Shown here: positions 1 to 9,491 of the stretch, piece by piece
How the letters are laid out: every line of letters begins with the position of its first letter
How positions within the stretch are numbered: the stretch's first letter is position 1
Notes under the pieces: model-generated
Databases searched by the model: none
Told to the model about the DNA's origin: nothing
The model's input: the letters and a program-made list of their open reading frames with translations, nothing else
From: Aquimarina sp. TRL1
Lineage (GTDB): Bacteria > Bacteroidota > Bacteroidia > Flavobacteriales > Flavobacteriaceae
Direction of reading: 5' to 3'
Assembly: GCF_013365535.1 (NCBI RefSeq)
Contig: NZ_CP053590.1
Coordinates: forward strand, 2,966,501 to 3,030,500
DNA length: 64,000 nt
Translations under genes and position numbers: made by a program

Positions 1-282
1 TTGATCGTCAAATCCATTCATCTTTCCAATAGCAGTATGGGCAGATAAACAGTATATACAGTTGTTAACTTGGCTTACTGCTAAGTTTACAACTTCTTTT
101 TCTTTTGCAGAAAGAGAAGTTTTTGCATTGGCAAAATTAAGGTAGTTTTCTAAGGCCGTGTTACTGTGTGCATAGGTAGCATATAAATTAGGAACAAACC
201 CTAGTGCTTTATTTAAATTGTCAAAAATAGCTTGATTGTTTTCTGATACTTCTTCTCTAGTAGGAACATTAAATGTGCTCAT
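1..282 (-). CDS. AhpD-like carboxymuconolactone decarboxylase family protein (partial, 3' end outside window)
   Basis: Reading leftward from an ATG at 282, the frame stays open for 94 codons to the window edge, so only the N-terminal part is present. The visible end carries the redox pair Cys75-Ile-Tyr-Cys78 followed by His82, the CxxCxxxH core of the AhpD/carboxymuconolactone decarboxylase fold. An upstream stretch rich in Asn, Leu and Ala (NLNKALGFVPNLY) is typical of the peroxidase-related branch. Members use the cysteine pair for peroxide reduction or act as small decarboxylases; which applies here cannot be told. A near-consensus -7 element (CATCTTTG on the minus strand, 330-337) lies about 50 bp upstream of the start. 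Confidence 0.85.
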   Translation of the reverse strand, partial: MSTFNVPTREEVSENNQAIFDNLNKALGFVPNLYATYAHSNTALENYLNFANAKTSLSAKEKEVVNLAVSQVNNCIYCLSAHTAIGKMNGFDDQ

Positions 283-402
283 AATATTAATATTTTAATT
301 AATTAAATTGTTGTTATAATTTGATGGTACAAAGATGCAACATCAATAGGCACAAGGGAATGGTAGTTTTTCCCTATGAAATGTCAATTATTCCTATGGA
401 TA

Positions 403-431
403 AAAAAAACTCCGATTTTTCGGAGTTTTTT
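403..431. terminator. Bidirectional intrinsic terminator
   Basis: The stem ACTCCGA (409-415) pairs with TCGGAGT (420-426). An A-run lies on the left and a T-run on the right, so it can end transcription in either direction. It lies just downstream of the DoxX gene on the minus strand. Confidence 0.8.
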
Positions 432-477
432 GTTTTTATAATCAAATTGCAAAAAGAAGCTGAAAGTTTATGAGGAT

Positions 478-858
478 TTAAAAGAAGGAAACATCTTTTC
501 TTTTTATCCATAATAGTATTGCGCTTAGTATAAATGTGATAATGGCTGTAAAGAAAAGAAGACCACCGTCATTGTTTATTTCAATCCCCAGCTTAGTCAA
601 ATGTATGAGAATTGCCCCACCGATTATTCCCAGAGATAAAGTTGCTCCGATCCATACAGTCTTAGGGATAAGTAATAAGATCCCGGCAATAAGCTCAGCA
701 ATTCCAGTGGCAATTCTACCGTATGGTTCTAAACCTACCTTAGAAAAAATATATACACTATCGGGGTGTCCTGTGAATTTAAATCGTAAGGTTTGGATAA
801 GGGTAACTGCTACTATAATTCTTAATACTAATGGAAAGATCTTTTTAGTGCTACTCAT
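478..858 (-). CDS. DoxX family membrane protein
   Basis: A 126-residue protein with four predicted hydrophobic segments (about 8-24, 48-66, 70-88, 97-117) and the DoxX-type layout: an early GHP after the first helix, then GIAELIAGILLLIP in the second. DoxX-like proteins are small inner-membrane proteins, often linked to redox or respiratory functions; the substrate is not known. The gene is followed by a bidirectional terminator and preceded by an AraC-type regulator on the same strand, which may control it (inference). The start is the only early ATG that keeps the first helix intact. Confidence 0.8.
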   Translation of the reverse strand: MSSTKKIFPLVLRIIVAVTLIQTLRFKFTGHPDSVYIFSKVGLEPYGRIATGIAELIAGILLLIPKTVWIGATLSLGIIGGAILIHLTKLGIEINNDGGLLFFTAIITFILSAILLWIKRKDVSFF

Positions 859-944
859 TTTTTGTTTGTTATAGTTTTTAGATTAGTTAGGCATAAAACA
901 TTATGAGTTAAGTACTAGTTAATAGATACTTTGGGGAATTTGTT

Positions 945-1004
945 TGTTTTTATTCAATAAAAAAAACATGAAGTATTGTTATTCAGTGCTTTGAATAAAA
1001 ACAA
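945..1004. terminator. Hairpin between AraC regulator and DoxX gene
   Basis: TTGTTTTTATTCAA (945-958) is exactly complementary to TTGAATAAAAACAA (991-1004), with a 32-base loop. It lies downstream of the AraC gene stop codon. It may be an AT-rich terminator or a regulator site; the long loop makes termination less certain. Confidence 0.4.
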
Positions 1005-1091
1005 CGAATTCCAATTCTTATAATTGTTGGTTTTTACGAGTAAAAAACAGGATTAAAATATTAAATTTTTGATAAAAAAAGAAAGACTATG

Positions 1092-1985
1092 TTAATTCTT
1101 TTCCAAATAATCGACAAAAGTGTCAATTTGTTCATTAGGTATTCTCTTTTTGTCTTTGTTGAAATTTTTTCTGAATTCTGAAGGAGAAAGAGAAGTTCTC
1201 TTTTTAAACATTCTACTTAGGTGAGAAGGATCATCAAACCCAATTTCATAAGCGATCTCTTTAGTGGGTTTGTCAGAGTAAATGAGTAATCTTTTGGCTT
1301 CTAGTATGATGCGGTCATGAATGATCTGCAAAGGACTCTTTTTGTATTTAGCAAATGTATTCGAAAGTGTTTTAGGAGATTTGAATAGCTTTTTTGCATA
1401 AAAAGAGACAGAATGTTCCTTTCTGAAATGAGAGTTAACCAGAACATTAAATTCACGGATCATATTTAATTGTCCGTCAAACATATGTTTAAAATTACTT
1501 TGTTGCTTTATAAGTCTGGTAGTTGTAATGATAAAACGAGCCATAAGAATACGGAGCATTTCAGCTTGTATGTTGTCAACAGTATCAAGCTCGTCAAGAA
1601 ATACCTGATGTAATAATTGTAATTTATGATGTTCTTCTTTAGATAATTCTATAATGGGACTGGTCGCATTTCCATAGAAAAGAATCCCCATACAGCTAAC
1701 CTCTTCATCATGATCTTTAATACAATAAAACTCTCTGTTGAATTGATATACAATAGCATTTTGACCTCCTATAAACCTAAAAAAAATAGTAGGAGTCAAA
1801 ACTGCAATACTATTTTTTTTGAGTGTGGTGGCAACTCCATCTATTTCTATTTCAATAGGAGTGTCAGTTGCCCAAATAAAAGTGAAGAGTCCTATCTGCT
1901 CGGATAGGCTGTATGTTTGTAATAATTCTTCATTTGCTATTTTGAAAATAGCATTTGTAGAAAATTCATTGAATTGCTTAATCAT
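1092..1985 (-). CDS. AraC family transcriptional regulator
   Basis: A 297-residue protein with a cupin-like sensing half (about 20-100), a linker, and two C-terminal helix-turn-helix motifs (about 200-285). The second contains the hallmark series EIAYEIGFDDPSHLSRMFKK and the P-S-E-F-R ending seen in AraC/XylS activators. The effector is unknown. It is divergent from kynurenine 3-monooxygenase across 330 bp, with the DoxX and AhpD-like genes downstream on its own strand; regulation of either side is possible but not shown. Confidence 0.88.
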   Translation of the reverse strand: MIKQFNEFSTNAIFKIANEELLQTYSLSEQIGLFTFIWATDTPIEIEIDGVATTLKKNSIAVLTPTIFFRFIGGQNAIVYQFNREFYCIKDHDEEVSCMGILFYGNATSPIIELSKEEHHKLQLLHQVFLDELDTVDNIQAEMLRILMARFIITTTRLIKQQSNFKHMFDGQLNMIREFNVLVNSHFRKEHSVSFYAKKLFKSPKTLSNTFAKYKKSPLQIIHDRIILEAKRLLIYSDKPTKEIAYEIGFDDPSHLSRMFKKRTSLSPSEFRKNFNKDKKRIPNEQIDTFVDYLEKN

Positions 1986-2315
1986 GATTATTTTGTCGGG
2001 GAAGAGGTGTTATCATTACATTGAAATTGAATTTTTACGTATTTTTTTTATAACTATCTGTTAGTTAGTGTTTAATGGGGTAAAATTAAAAGTTTTTTCT
2101 ATGAAGATAACATGTGTTTCATTGATTTTAATCATTACTACGGGATAAAAGTAACAGAAGGATAATTAATTAATAATTGTTATTTTTACAGAAGGTTTTA
2201 ATGTTTGTAATTGTTCTTTTTCTTAAGGCTAATCCACCGAAAACATTAGAACTCGAATCAATATCTTTTTACGGTTCTAAAATTTTATCGGTAGGATTGA
2301 ATAGTAAAGAAATTT
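1986..2315. other. Divergent intergenic region, AraC regulator / kmo
   Basis: 330 bp without a gene. It should contain the promoters for both flanking genes. TAATGTTTG near 2200 and TATCTTTT near 2260 resemble the -7 element but neither is exact. No riboswitch-like fold or clear operator repeat was seen. Confidence 0.4.
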
Positions 2316-3665
2316 ATGCAAGCAAAAAATATCGCCATTGTTGGTAGTGGATTAGTAGGATCCTTATTAGCAATATATCTAAGAAAAAGAAATCATTCAG
2401 TTACTGTATTTGATAGGCGTCCTGATATTAGAAAAGTGGAATTTAGTGGACGTTCCATTAATTTGGCAATGTCAGTTAGAGGATGGAAAGCGTTAGAAAA
2501 GGTAGCTATTGCAGATGAAATAAAAAAGATTGCGATCCCAATGCATAAGAGAGCTATGCATGTCAATGGCAAACCTGAGTATCATCAATATTATGGAGAT
2601 GAAGGGGAGGCTATTTACTCTATTTCTAGAGGGGTGCTTAATCGGGAAATGATTACGTTAGCAGAGAAAGCTGGAGTTGTTTTTAGATTTGAAGAAAAAG
2701 TCTGGGATGTCAATCTTCCAGAGGCAAAAATATATACAGGAGAAACAGAAAAAGGGGCCTGGAAAGAATATCAATATGATATGATTTTTGGATGTGATGG
2801 TGCCTTCTCCAGAGTACGTCATAAGATGCAAAGGAGATCAAGATTTGATTATTCTCAGGATTTTTTAGATGCGGGATATAAAGAATTAGAAATTCCGGCA
2901 AATCCAGATGGAACGCATCGATTGGATAAAAATTCATTGCATATATGGCCTAGAGGAAAATTTATGTTGATTGCATTACCTAATTTAGATGGAAGTTTTA
3001 CATGTACATTGTTTATGCCTCATGAAGGAGAAAACTCCTTTGAAACATTGACAGATGATCAGAAGGTACTGAATTTTTGGAAAAAGAATTTCCCAGATGC
3101 AATTCCTTTAATGCCGACTTTGCTAGAAGATTTTAATAAAAATCCTACCAGTGCTTTGGTAACGATGAGATGCTATCCTTGGACTTATTGGGATAAAATT
3201 GCTCTGGTAGGGGATTCAGCACATGCGATCGTACCATTTTATGGACAGGGAATGAATGCAGGTTTTGAAGATATTTCTGTATTGGACGATATTATTTCCA
3301 AAGCAGAAAATGATGATTGGCAAGCTATTTTTGAAACCTATCAGGAGTCAAGAAAAAAGAATACAGATGCTATTGCAGAGTTGTCTTATAGAAACTTTAT
3401 GGAAATGAGTAGTAAGACCGCAGATCCTGATTTCTTGCTTAGAAAACAAATAGAAAAACATTTCTCGGATAAATATCCAGATAAGTGGGAACCCTTATAT
3501 TCTAATGTTACATTTAGTCATATGCCTTATGCAAAAGCATTAGAACTCGGAGATATTCAGTCTGAGATTATGGATGAAATCATGAAAGAAGCGAATATAA
3601 AGAACCGTTGGGATACAGTTGAGATAGAGCACAAAATTTTAGAGCTTCTAGCAGAAAGAGGTTAA
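2316..3665 (+). CDS. kmo: Kynurenine 3-monooxygenase
   Basis: A 449-residue FAD-dependent aromatic hydroxylase. The N-terminal dinucleotide fold GSGLVGS (about 10-16) and the late FAD motif GDSAHAIVPFYGQGMNAGFE (about 300-320) define the class. GRSINLAMSVRG near residue 45 is characteristic of KMO, which converts L-kynurenine to 3-hydroxykynurenine with NADPH and O2. In Bacteroidota this usually belongs to tryptophan breakdown or de novo NAD synthesis. No kynureninase or hydroxyanthranilate dioxygenase gene is next to it. It converges on an aldehyde dehydrogenase gene, and the two stop codons overlap by 4 bp. Confidence 0.93.
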   Translation: MQAKNIAIVGSGLVGSLLAIYLRKRNHSVTVFDRRPDIRKVEFSGRSINLAMSVRGWKALEKVAIADEIKKIAIPMHKRAMHVNGKPEYHQYYGDEGEAIYSISRGVLNREMITLAEKAGVVFRFEEKVWDVNLPEAKIYTGETEKGAWKEYQYDMIFGCDGAFSRVRHKMQRRSRFDYSQDFLDAGYKELEIPANPDGTHRLDKNSLHIWPRGKFMLIALPNLDGSFTCTLFMPHEGENSFETLTDDQKVLNFWKKNFPDAIPLMPTLLEDFNKNPTSALVTMRCYPWTYWDKIALVGDSAHAIVPFYGQGMNAGFEDISVLDDIISKAENDDWQAIFETYQESRKKNTDAIAELSYRNFMEMSSKTADPDFLLRKQIEKHFSDKYPDKWEPLYSNVTFSHMPYAKALELGDIQSEIMDEIMKEANIKNRWDTVEIEHKILELLAERG

Positions 3666-5026
3666 CCGATAAGCTTTTTGATCCAGGCTAGTTTTTGAGA
3701 AGTGTAAGGAGCATATTTTAGGTTTAGTTCGAAAAGGAATGTCTTGTGTAAGACACTTTTATAATGAGAAAATGCTTTAAATCCATATTCGCCGTGATAG
3801 CTTCCGATACCACTACTTCCGACTCCGCCAAAAGGAAGATTGTCTTCTATAAAATGAACCAAAGCATCGTTGATAGCACCTCCGCCAAATGATATTTCAC
3901 GAAGAACTTGCTGTCGCATGTTTTTGTTTTTGGTAAAAATATAACAAGACAAAGGTTTATCCATTGTTTTTATTTTGTCTAGTACAGGAGTTAATTTTTC
4001 ATAAGAAATCACAGGTAAAATAGGACCGAAAATTTCTTCTTGCATGACGAGATCATCAAAAGAAACATTGCTCATGATTGTAGGTTCTATAATTCTATTT
4101 TCTTTATCAAATTTTCCTCCCAGATATATTTTTGATTGGTCGATCATGGTAATCAGACGATCCAGATTATTTTCGTTGATAATCTGAGTATAATTTTTGT
4201 TATCGATACTGTAGGAAGCTTTCTCAATATGTTTTTTTAAAGCAGCCAGTAGGGCAGCTTCCATTTTTTTCTCTACCAGGATATAATCGGGGGCAATACA
4301 GGTCTGTCCTGCATTTAGGAATTTAGCCCATACAATACGTTTTGCGGTCATATCAATATCAACTCCGGCAGTGACAATTGCGGGACTTTTTCCTCCGAGT
4401 TCCAAAATAACAGGGGTTAATTGTTTTGCAGCAGCTTCATAAATAATTTTCCCAACTTTGGTACTCCCTGTAAAAAAGATAGTATCGAATTTGACCTTAA
4501 GCAGTTCAGTAGTGTTTCGTACGCCTCCTTCTATTACTTTAAAATAAGAAGGAGGAAAGCTTTGAGTGATTATTTTTGCCAATGCAGCAGATGCATTGGC
4601 TGCAATTTCACTAGGTTTTAATACGATGGTGCAACCAGCAGATATTGCTGCAACAACAGGGGATAAGGATAATTGATAAGGATAATTCCATGCACCAATA
4701 ACCAATGCTACTCCCTTCGGTTCAGGAAGAATGTAACTTCTTCCGGGAAGATTTGTTAACCCTGTAGAGACACGTTTCTTTCTGGCCCATTTCTTTATTT
4801 TTATCAATGCCAGATCAATATCGTGATAGATAATAGCCAATTCGGTTACGTAAGTTTCGTAATCAGATTTTTTAAAATCTTTATAAATGGCTTTATAAAG
4901 TAAAGATTCGTTTGTCTTAATCGCATTTTTCAATATTTTTAATTGCTGTATTCTAAAAGAAATATCTTTTGTAGCATTCGTATTGAAAAATTGACGTTGC
5001 GAATCTATAATATTTTGATATGGCAT
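3662..5026 (-). CDS. Aldehyde dehydrogenase family protein (ALDH3-like)
   Basis: A 454-residue protein, the length of the shorter class 3 aldehyde dehydrogenases. The active-site residues are visible: Asn114 (GAWNYP), Glu209 (LELGGKSP) and the nucleophile Cys243 (NAGQTC). It would oxidise an aldehyde to its acid with NAD(P)+. The class often acts on fatty or aromatic aldehydes. A membrane hydroxylase gene lies 16 bp upstream on the same strand, so the two may form a lipid-related operon (inference). Its stop codon overlaps that of the convergent kmo gene. Confidence 0.9.
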   Translation of the reverse strand: MPYQNIIDSQRQFFNTNATKDISFRIQQLKILKNAIKTNESLLYKAIYKDFKKSDYETYVTELAIIYHDIDLALIKIKKWARKKRVSTGLTNLPGRSYILPEPKGVALVIGAWNYPYQLSLSPVVAAISAGCTIVLKPSEIAANASAALAKIITQSFPPSYFKVIEGGVRNTTELLKVKFDTIFFTGSTKVGKIIYEAAAKQLTPVILELGGKSPAIVTAGVDIDMTAKRIVWAKFLNAGQTCIAPDYILVEKKMEAALLAALKKHIEKASYSIDNKNYTQIINENNLDRLITMIDQSKIYLGGKFDKENRIIEPTIMSNVSFDDLVMQEEIFGPILPVISYEKLTPVLDKIKTMDKPLSCYIFTKNKNMRQQVLREISFGGGAINDALVHFIEDNLPFGGVGSSGIGSYHGEYGFKAFSHYKSVLHKTFLFELNLKYAPYTSQKLAWIKKLIG

Positions 5027-5042
5027 ATGAGTAACAACAGGT

Positions 5043-5999
5043 TTAGGTAGTTTGAGGCATGCTTATTTCTGTGTTCTGTTTCTTCTCCAGGGCTAATTGT
5101 TTTTGCATTTGTTTTACCGTTAGTGTACTTCCATCATGACTCCATCCTGGAGGACCAAAAATATACATAAATTTATGATACCAATTTTTAGACTTTTTAG
5201 TGTCATTCCAAATATCTTTATACTCATGTGTGAGAATTACCCATGGGTTATATGAGTTTGGTGGGTGTGTAACACCGTATTGTACTTCAATGGTGTCATC
5301 TAATTCTTTCCAGGTGCCAAATATTTTGTCAAATATATTGAGAAACCCTCCGTGATTCTTATCCATATACTCTATGTTTTTGGCATGGTGTACCTGATGC
5401 ATAGTGTGGGTGTTAAATATTTTATCGATAAATCCTAGTTTAGGGATATAGACAGAGTGAAGTTGGAATTGCCATAAGGCTTCTATACCTAAACATACCA
5501 CAAGCATTTCCGGGGGGAATCCAATGGCAGGAATCCACATGTAGAATAAAGGTTTGTATAAGATGGTAAACCACCCATTGCGTACTGCTGTTCCCAAGTT
5601 AAAGTTATCAGAAGAGTGATGTACAATATGTGCAGCCCATAGGAACCGAACCATGTGATTCTGACGGTGAAACCAATAATAGGTAAAATCATCCAGTAAC
5701 TGGCATATGATCCAAACATACCAGGCATAGCTAAAAGATTCCCATCCCATTATATTTGTTCGTACTCCATCTACCAGAGGATTGAAAACCTCATAAACAT
5801 AATTAAATATTACAATAGCAGAAATCGTTTTGATTAAAGGAGCAATAATAGCAGAGCCTATTCCCATAGTCAAGCTAGAAGCCAAGTCTTTCCATTCATA
5901 TAGGTTTTTATCTCCATGAGTTTTGCTGTAGGTAAGCTCAACTAGAATGAGTCCCAAAAAACAAGGAACACCATATACGAGGGGGTTCGTAAAATCCAT
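5043..5999 (-). CDS. Sterol desaturase / fatty acid hydroxylase family protein
   Basis: A 318-residue integral membrane protein with the histidine clusters of the di-iron hydroxylase superfamily: HRQNH (111-115), HIVHH (124-128) and HQVHH (201-205). Several hydrophobic segments surround them (about 5-22, 45-70, 92-108, 145-175). It would hydroxylate or desaturate a lipid with O2. The substrate is unknown; alkylglycerol, fatty acid and carotenoid-type substrates are all known in the superfamily. It is the first gene of a likely pair with the downstream aldehyde dehydrogenase. Confidence 0.9.
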   Translation of the reverse strand: MDFTNPLVYGVPCFLGLILVELTYSKTHGDKNLYEWKDLASSLTMGIGSAIIAPLIKTISAIVIFNYVYEVFNPLVDGVRTNIMGWESFSYAWYVWIICQLLDDFTYYWFHRQNHMVRFLWAAHIVHHSSDNFNLGTAVRNGWFTILYKPLFYMWIPAIGFPPEMLVVCLGIEALWQFQLHSVYIPKLGFIDKIFNTHTMHQVHHAKNIEYMDKNHGGFLNIFDKIFGTWKELDDTIEVQYGVTHPPNSYNPWVILTHEYKDIWNDTKKSKNWYHKFMYIFGPPGWSHDGSTLTVKQMQKQLALEKKQNTEISMPQTT

Positions 6000-6205
6000 C
6001 TTTTTTTGTTTTTGTTGTATTTTTTGGAATATAGGGAGAATTTTATAAAAGAAAAGGAGAAATGGTAAGGAATCATAAAAAATACTTATAAATAAGTATG
6101 ATTTTTGCCTGATGGGTGGAATTTAACTGTTCTGAGATTCATTTCAGAATTAGATTTTATTGCTAAAAAGATCTTGCTGTTTGTATCAATACAGGATATT
6201 ATAAC

Positions 6206-6237
6206 GACGCTATTTTCTAAGACCAGAAAATAGCGTC
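6206..6237. terminator. 13-bp hairpin downstream of lipoprotein gene
   Basis: GACGCTATTTTCT (6206-6218) pairs perfectly with AGAAAATAGCGTC (6225-6237) around a 6-base loop. It lies 28 bp past the stop codon of the minus-strand lipoprotein. No strong T-run follows on either strand, so it may stabilise the transcript end rather than act as a classical terminator. Confidence 0.5.
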
Positions 6238-6264
6238 ATAAGTTTTAATAAGAGCTCGTTAGGG

Positions 6265-7089
6265 TTATTTTAGAGACCCTCCTAATGCTTCGAAAGCATT
6301 AAGTACATTTTTAATTGCTTTTTTTTCTGCCAGGCTGATTGTTCTTTCTTTGGTAGTTGTTTTGCCAATCAGCTGTAGTTTAGCAGATTTACTTTCAGCA
6401 ACTTGTTTGATCATTTCGAAATCTTTTTCTTTTAATACCCTGTCAAACCATTCTCTCATACCTCCTTCTGTTTCGCTGGCTTTGAATTCTCCAGGATTCT
6501 CTTCTTCTATTGTGTATGTTTTGCCATCAGCAGTGATAACAATTTGTTTAATGAAAAGCCATTCTTCTTTAGAAAAATGATTAACAGAGATACCCATCCA
6601 GGGTTTTCTTTTTTCCTTTTTACCGATGTAGGTGTGTAGAAAGTTTTTAGTGCCGGATAATGTCGACGATTTATCAGAATACCATGTCACCGAATTAGAG
6701 ACATCGTACTTCTTTTTCATCTTGCTGATTGCTTTTTTGAAATTTTCATTGTTATTTTCGGTTAGTTTGTCTCTTTCCAGTGCCTTTTTAGTTTCTTCTA
6801 TTTCTTTCTCTACTTTTTTTAGTAATCTTTTGGCTTTTCGGGCTTCAGTAGATTTTGGATATTTTTCTATTAATGCAATCAATCTGGATTTACTTTTTTC
6901 GTATTCTAGGTTGTCATTATACTCATTAGCTTGTTCCAGAATTTGTACAGGAGTAAGTTGACAATCTGCAATTTCTTGTTTTAATGATTCATTCTCTTTT
7001 TTGAGCTTGTCGTATTCCTCCTGGGGAACACCACAGCTAAAAAAAATAAAGATACAGGAATACAATATCAGGGTAGCTTTTTTCATCAT
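6265..7089 (-). CDS. Coiled-coil lipoprotein of unknown function
   Basis: A 274-residue protein with a lipoprotein signal ending FFSC (lipid-accepting Cys19). A charged heptad-like helix follows (about 25-45), then a short TPR-like region (EQANEYNDNLEYEKSKSRL) and a long Lys/Glu-rich helix to about 125. The C-terminal half, about 130-270, looks globular and matches no family I recognise. It probably sits on a membrane facing the periplasm. The start could be either of the first two Met codons (7089 or 7086). It stands alone between a hairpin and rluF. Confidence 0.75.
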   Translation of the reverse strand: MMKKATLILYSCIFIFFSCGVPQEEYDKLKKENESLKQEIADCQLTPVQILEQANEYNDNLEYEKSKSRLIALIEKYPKSTEARKAKRLLKKVEKEIEETKKALERDKLTENNNENFKKAISKMKKKYDVSNSVTWYSDKSSTLSGTKNFLHTYIGKKEKRKPWMGISVNHFSKEEWLFIKQIVITADGKTYTIEEENPGEFKASETEGGMREWFDRVLKEKDFEMIKQVAESKSAKLQLIGKTTTKERTISLAEKKAIKNVLNAFEALGGSLK

Positions 7090-7307
7090 TACGGAGATTA
7101 GTTAGTTTACTGGTCTTGAATTTTAGAGATCGTAAAATTCAATTTTTATTATTAGGATATATCCTAAGATACTAAAAAAGTAATGAAGAAGAGATAGGAG
7201 AAAGAATTTTTTTTAGTGTAGTTTGTTGATTGTGTGTGGGTTTTAGGTGTGCTATGAGATTGTGAGAAAATTATAAACTGAAAGGCATTAGAGGTTCAGC
7301 CTAACTT

Positions 7308-8168
7308 TTATCGATCTCTTCGCTTTCTTTTAGAGGAAGAAACGTTCTTTTTTCGTTTTGGGAATTCCTTGCGTTGTCTTTTCGAAGTTTCATTCTTTGC
7401 TTCTTTTCTTCTGGGAGAGCGATGTTTCTCTTCTGAAGAAAACTCTTCAGTCCCTCCAGAGTTTTGGGTGTCGTCTCGTAGGGTTTGTAGCTCTTGTTGA
7501 CTAAGGTCTCTCCATTGACCTAGAGGAATGTCCAGAGAGACATTCATAATGCGAATTCGCTTTAGTTTTAAAACCTCATACCCCAAATACTCACACATTC
7601 TTCTAATCTGACGATTTAACCCCTGTGTCAGTACGATCCGAAAGTCATATTTGTTTAATTGTTCCACTGTGCATTTTCTGGTTACAGTACCCAAAATAGG
7701 AATTCCATTAGCCATTCTTTTGATAAAATCGGTACTGATTACCTTATTAACAGTGACAATATATTCTTTTTCGTGATTGTTTCTCGCACGTAATATTTTG
7801 TTGACAATATCTCCGTCACTAGTTAGAAATATCAAACCTTCGCTCGGTTTATCCAGCCGACCAATAGGGAAGATTCTTTTAGGATAATTGATATAATCGA
7901 TGATATTGTCTTTTTCATTCTGAGCAGTCGTACAGACAATACCTACGGGTTTGTGAAAAGCAAGGTAGACATGCTTCTCTTTAGGTTCAGTAATAAGAGC
8001 TCCATCTACATGGATAATATCTTCCGGAGCAACTTTTGTTCCCATTTCAGGAACTTTATTATTAATAGTGACACGTCCCTGATCTATTAGCTTGTCAGCT
8101 TCCCTACGAGAGCAATATCCTACTTCGCTGAGGTATTTGTTTAATCGGACAAGTTTTTTTTCTGACAT
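7308..8168 (-). CDS. rluF: 23S rRNA pseudouridine synthase, RluF type
   Basis: A 286-residue protein with an N-terminal S4 RNA-binding domain (about 5-65), then the pseudouridine synthase core with catalytic Asp106 in GRLD (103-106). [18 protein letters not shown] and RIRIMNVSL closely follow E. coli RluF, which modifies U2604 of 23S rRNA; RluB is the nearest alternative. The last 50 residues are a basic Lys/Arg/Ser tail, also seen in RluF, likely for RNA contact. A consensus -7 promoter element lies 22 bp upstream. Confidence 0.88.
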   Translation of the reverse strand: MSEKKLVRLNKYLSEVGYCSRREADKLIDQGRVTINNKVPEMGTKVAPEDIIHVDGALITEPKEKHVYLAFHKPVGIVCTTAQNEKDNIIDYINYPKRIFPIGRLDKPSEGLIFLTSDGDIVNKILRARNNHEKEYIVTVNKVISTDFIKRMANGIPILGTVTRKCTVEQLNKYDFRIVLTQGLNRQIRRMCEYLGYEVLKLKRIRIMNVSLDIPLGQWRDLSQQELQTLRDDTQNSGGTEEFSSEEKHRSPRRKEAKNETSKRQRKEFPKRKKNVSSSKRKRRDR

Positions 8169-8189
8169 AAGCTACATAATAATAAGGTG

Positions 8190-8197
8190 CAAATATA
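8190..8197 (-). promoter_or_regulatory. TAnnTTTG promoter element for rluF
   Basis: The minus strand reads TATATTTG, an exact match to the Bacteroidota -7 consensus. It separates rluF from the hydrolase operon upstream. Confidence 0.6.
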
Positions 8198-8243
8198 AGA
8201 TTAAGACACGAAAAGAGTATCATGAAAAGATTGCAAAGATAAT

Positions 8244-9110
8244 TTATGTATTGCTATTGTGAGAATGTTTGTTTTTTAGAAAATGAAGAATCATTTCGTT
8301 CACTTCTTCAAAAAACAGGGAGTGTCCATAGTTTTGAGTGGTAATAAAGGAGACGCCTTTCCAAGACTTACTTATTTTCAAAGCTTCAGAATAAGGGGTG
8401 ATATCATCATAAGCATCGTGGATTAATAATCCTGGGGTATCAATATCTTTTACATAATTTGCAATCGAAAATTCATGGCTAAAAAAGCCAAACTCTCTTT
8501 TAAAGTAAGTATCGAGTTCTTTAATGAATTTATCGGAGAGCTTCAGGGTATTTTGAAAATGTGATAGCAGCCCTTGTAATTCAGAAGGAGGGGCTAAGGC
8601 AATGATTTTTTGAATAAAAGGGTAGCTGAACTTGTATTGAGAATAGAGAGTTGTCATACCTCCAATGGAGTGACCTATAATATATGTAGGTTTGTGTTTC
8701 TGTATGATGAGGTCCATACATGCTGCGTATAATGGAATGTTAAATTGCTTCCCGGAAGAATAACCATGGGCAGGGGCATCGAGGGAAAGAATAGTATAAC
8801 CTTGAGCATGTAGAAGTTCTATAAGCGGTTTCCAACGATAGGTGTTACTTTCCCATCCATGTACTAACAAGATCGTTTCTTTATTGTGGTTTGGCCAGCT
8901 GTAGGATTGAATTTTGAGATCTTCTATATGGAGGATATCATCAAAAGCCTCTTCGAGAAAGTGCTCCTGTTCAGGGAGTACCCGACCTTTTCTTGGAGTA
9001 CAAAAGAACGTAAATGCTTGTACTAGTGCTTTTTGTTTGTTGAAAAAAAATAAGAGTTCTAAGTGTTTTCCTACTAATAAAGGAAGGGCTTTTTTTATGT
9101 GTTTATTCAT
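8244..9110 (-). CDS. Alpha/beta hydrolase
   Basis: A 288-residue protein with the alpha/beta hydrolase plan: oxyanion-region HGW (about 84-86), nucleophile elbow GHSIGG with Ser148, an acid in the DAYDD segment near 233, and a late His in NYGHSLFF. No signal peptide is clear, but the first 35 residues are basic and hydrophobic and could attach to a membrane. The substrate is unknown. It overlaps the end of the cupin gene by 8 bp, a sign of translational coupling. Confidence 0.87.
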   Translation of the reverse strand: MNKHIKKALPLLVGKHLELLFFFNKQKALVQAFTFFCTPRKGRVLPEQEHFLEEAFDDILHIEDLKIQSYSWPNHNKETILLVHGWESNTYRWKPLIELLHAQGYTILSLDAPAHGYSSGKQFNIPLYAACMDLIIQKHKPTYIIGHSIGGMTTLYSQYKFSYPFIQKIIALAPPSELQGLLSHFQNTLKLSDKFIKELDTYFKREFGFFSHEFSIANYVKDIDTPGLLIHDAYDDITPYSEALKISKSWKGVSFITTQNYGHSLFFEEVNEMILHFLKNKHSHNSNT

Positions 9111-9477
9111 CTTCTCGATGTACCGTGTCTAAAGAAAAAGCAGGAGTACAGATTGCAATGTACTCACAGGCTTCATTAAATGGATTAGCGTATTGTATTC
9201 GGGTACCTTTTAGGATTTTTATAGATTCTCCAGCAGCTAATACTACTTTTTCGTTATCAATGGTAATTTGTTTTTTTCCTTTGATGATATAGGTGTATTC
9301 GTCAAATTCGGGTGTTTGAAAAGGCTCCTCCCAGTGAGGAGGTGCAATCATATGAGCAATGCTTATTTCTGTATTACCATCCGTAGCGTTGCCAAAATGC
9401 TCCTCGATCAATTTGCCATCTGTAGTGGGAACGACAAAAGGAGATTTTTGAATAAGAAACTTTTTAGAAGAACTCAT
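9103..9477 (-). CDS. Cupin domain protein
   Basis: A 124-residue single-domain cupin. The first motif region HWEEPFQTPEFDEYTYIIKG and the second, around AAGESIKILKGTRIQYANP, are recognisable, though the metal-binding His set is incomplete in motif 2. It has no signal peptide. It is third in a four-gene minus-strand run, between a lipoprotein (14-bp gap) and a hydrolase (8-bp overlap). Its role, enzyme or sensor, cannot be told. Confidence 0.8.
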   Translation of the reverse strand: MSSSKKFLIQKSPFVVPTTDGKLIEEHFGNATDGNTEISIAHMIAPPHWEEPFQTPEFDEYTYIIKGKKQITIDNEKVVLAAGESIKILKGTRIQYANPFNEACEYIAICTPAFSLDTVHREDE

Positions 9478-9491
9478 TTGTCTTGAGGTGT

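Noticed and set aside
536-874. A 112-codon plus-strand frame opposite DoxX
   Set aside because: Shadow of the DoxX gene; no start signal and no recognisable protein features.
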